Shown here one piece after another: positions 6,420 through 6,858 of a stretch of 6,858 nt of DNA. A program made the translations under genes and the position numbers. How positions within the stretch are numbered: position 1 is the first letter of the stretch; every line of letters begins with the position of its first letter. The stretch comes from Candidatus Falkowiibacteriota bacterium. GTDB taxonomy: Bacteria; Patescibacteriota; Patescibacteriia; Patescibacteriales; GWC2-42-12. The DNA is taken from NCBI GenBank assembly GCA_016208065.1, contig JACQYU010000007.1:1-6858 (forward strand), written 5' to 3'. The notes under the pieces are model-generated. The model did not search any database, was not told where the DNA came from, and worked only from the letters and a program-made list of their open reading frames with translations.

Positions 6420-6858
6420 TTATCTCCTCTCATTTATTCTCTCTTTCACCTCTTTTATAAACTCCTCTCTTCCAATTTCTCTGGTAATTTTCTCTCCCCT
6501 GTCTCGCACGGCCAGCTTTTCAGAGTTCATTTCTCTGTCGCCCACTACGAGCATATAAGGTGTTTTTTCGCTAACCGCTTTCCTGATTTTATTGCCAACG
6601 GTTTCATCGGTTTCATCAACCTCAACCCTAATTTCATTTTGCTTGAATTCACCCGCCAGCTTCTGGCAAAATTCCACGTGCGTGGCGCCCACGGAAACGA
6701 TTTTAACCTGCGTTGGCGAGAGCCAAACCGGAAAAGCGCCGGCGTAATGCTCGATTAAAACGCCTAAAAATCTCTCAATCGCGCCGTAAACCGTGCGATG
6801 GATCATAACCGGACGTTTTTCTTTGCCGTCGCGCTCAATATAAGTTAAATTAAAACTT
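6420..6858 (-). CDS. thrS: Threonyl-tRNA synthetase, C-terminal 145 residues (cut by window end)
   Basis: This class II synthetase charges tRNA-Thr with threonine in the cytoplasm. The visible part opens with YIERDGKEKRPVMIHRTVYG and class II motif 3, GAIERFLGVLIEH, whose Arg (codon at 6774-6772) contacts ATP in this enzyme class. The C-terminal anticodon-binding (HGTP) domain follows: GAFPVWLSPTQVKIV, then VEVDETDETVGNKIRKA, PYMLVVGDREM and LAVRDRG, ending in a short Arg-rich tail and TAA. The reading frame is open to the window edge, and about three quarters of the protein lies beyond it. The gene converges on the small-gene unit across the repeat-rich gap, and no clear intrinsic terminator of its own is visible. 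Confidence 0.95.
   Translation of the reverse strand, partial: SFNLTYIERDGKEKRPVMIHRTVYGAIERFLGVLIEHYAGAFPVWLSPTQVKIVSVGATHVEFCQKLAGEFKQNEIRVEVDETDETVGNKIRKAVSEKTPYMLVVGDREMNSEKLAVRDRGEKITREIGREEFIKEVKERINERR

Overview
The window looks like a piece of an AT-rich, compact bacterial chromosome. I place it by inference in the Candidate Phyla Radiation (Patescibacteria, probably Parcubacteria-like). The reasons are a short Bacillus-type GyrB next to housekeeping genes, a DUF5678-like small protein, a membrane protein of no known family beside rodA, several genes without a Shine-Dalgarno sequence, and palindromic repeats between genes. No rRNA or tRNA gene, CRISPR array, integrase or intact insertion sequence is visible.

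Left half, minus strand (1-3190). Reading in the direction of transcription: a predicted inner-membrane protein of unknown function (3109-2153), rodA (1995-889), rplY for ribosomal protein L25 (788-252) with a strong intrinsic terminator, then the start of a type IV prepilin gene (120-1, running off the window) with its own promoter. Two of these genes have lesions. rodA has an in-frame TGA inside its first membrane helix. rplY appears to lack about 40-45 residues of the 5S rRNA-binding domain.

Middle, plus strand (3190-5977). gyrB is transcribed divergently from the membrane-protein gene. The two putative promoters lie back to back, and their -35 boxes form an inverted TGGCAA/TTGCCA pair. 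gyrB is followed after 44 nt by a 72-residue DUF5678-like protein and a 91-residue protein of unknown function. Both small genes have strong Shine-Dalgarno sequences, unlike everything else here, and they end at a clear intrinsic terminator (5948-5977).

Right end (5978-6858). A gap of about 440 nt between convergent genes holds two copies of a 30-31 bp hairpin repeat, a perfect 12-bp stem-loop, a 'GTCATTCCCGCG'-type palindromic repeat and a possible gene remnant. After it comes the 3' end of thrS (threonyl-tRNA synthetase) on the minus strand.

Together the genes cover translation (L25, ThrRS), DNA topology (GyrB), wall elongation (RodA) and surface pili. Nothing in the window proves a new system. 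The points most worth checking are the TGA in rodA, the L25 deletion, the uncharacterised small-gene pair behind gyrB, and the layered repeats.
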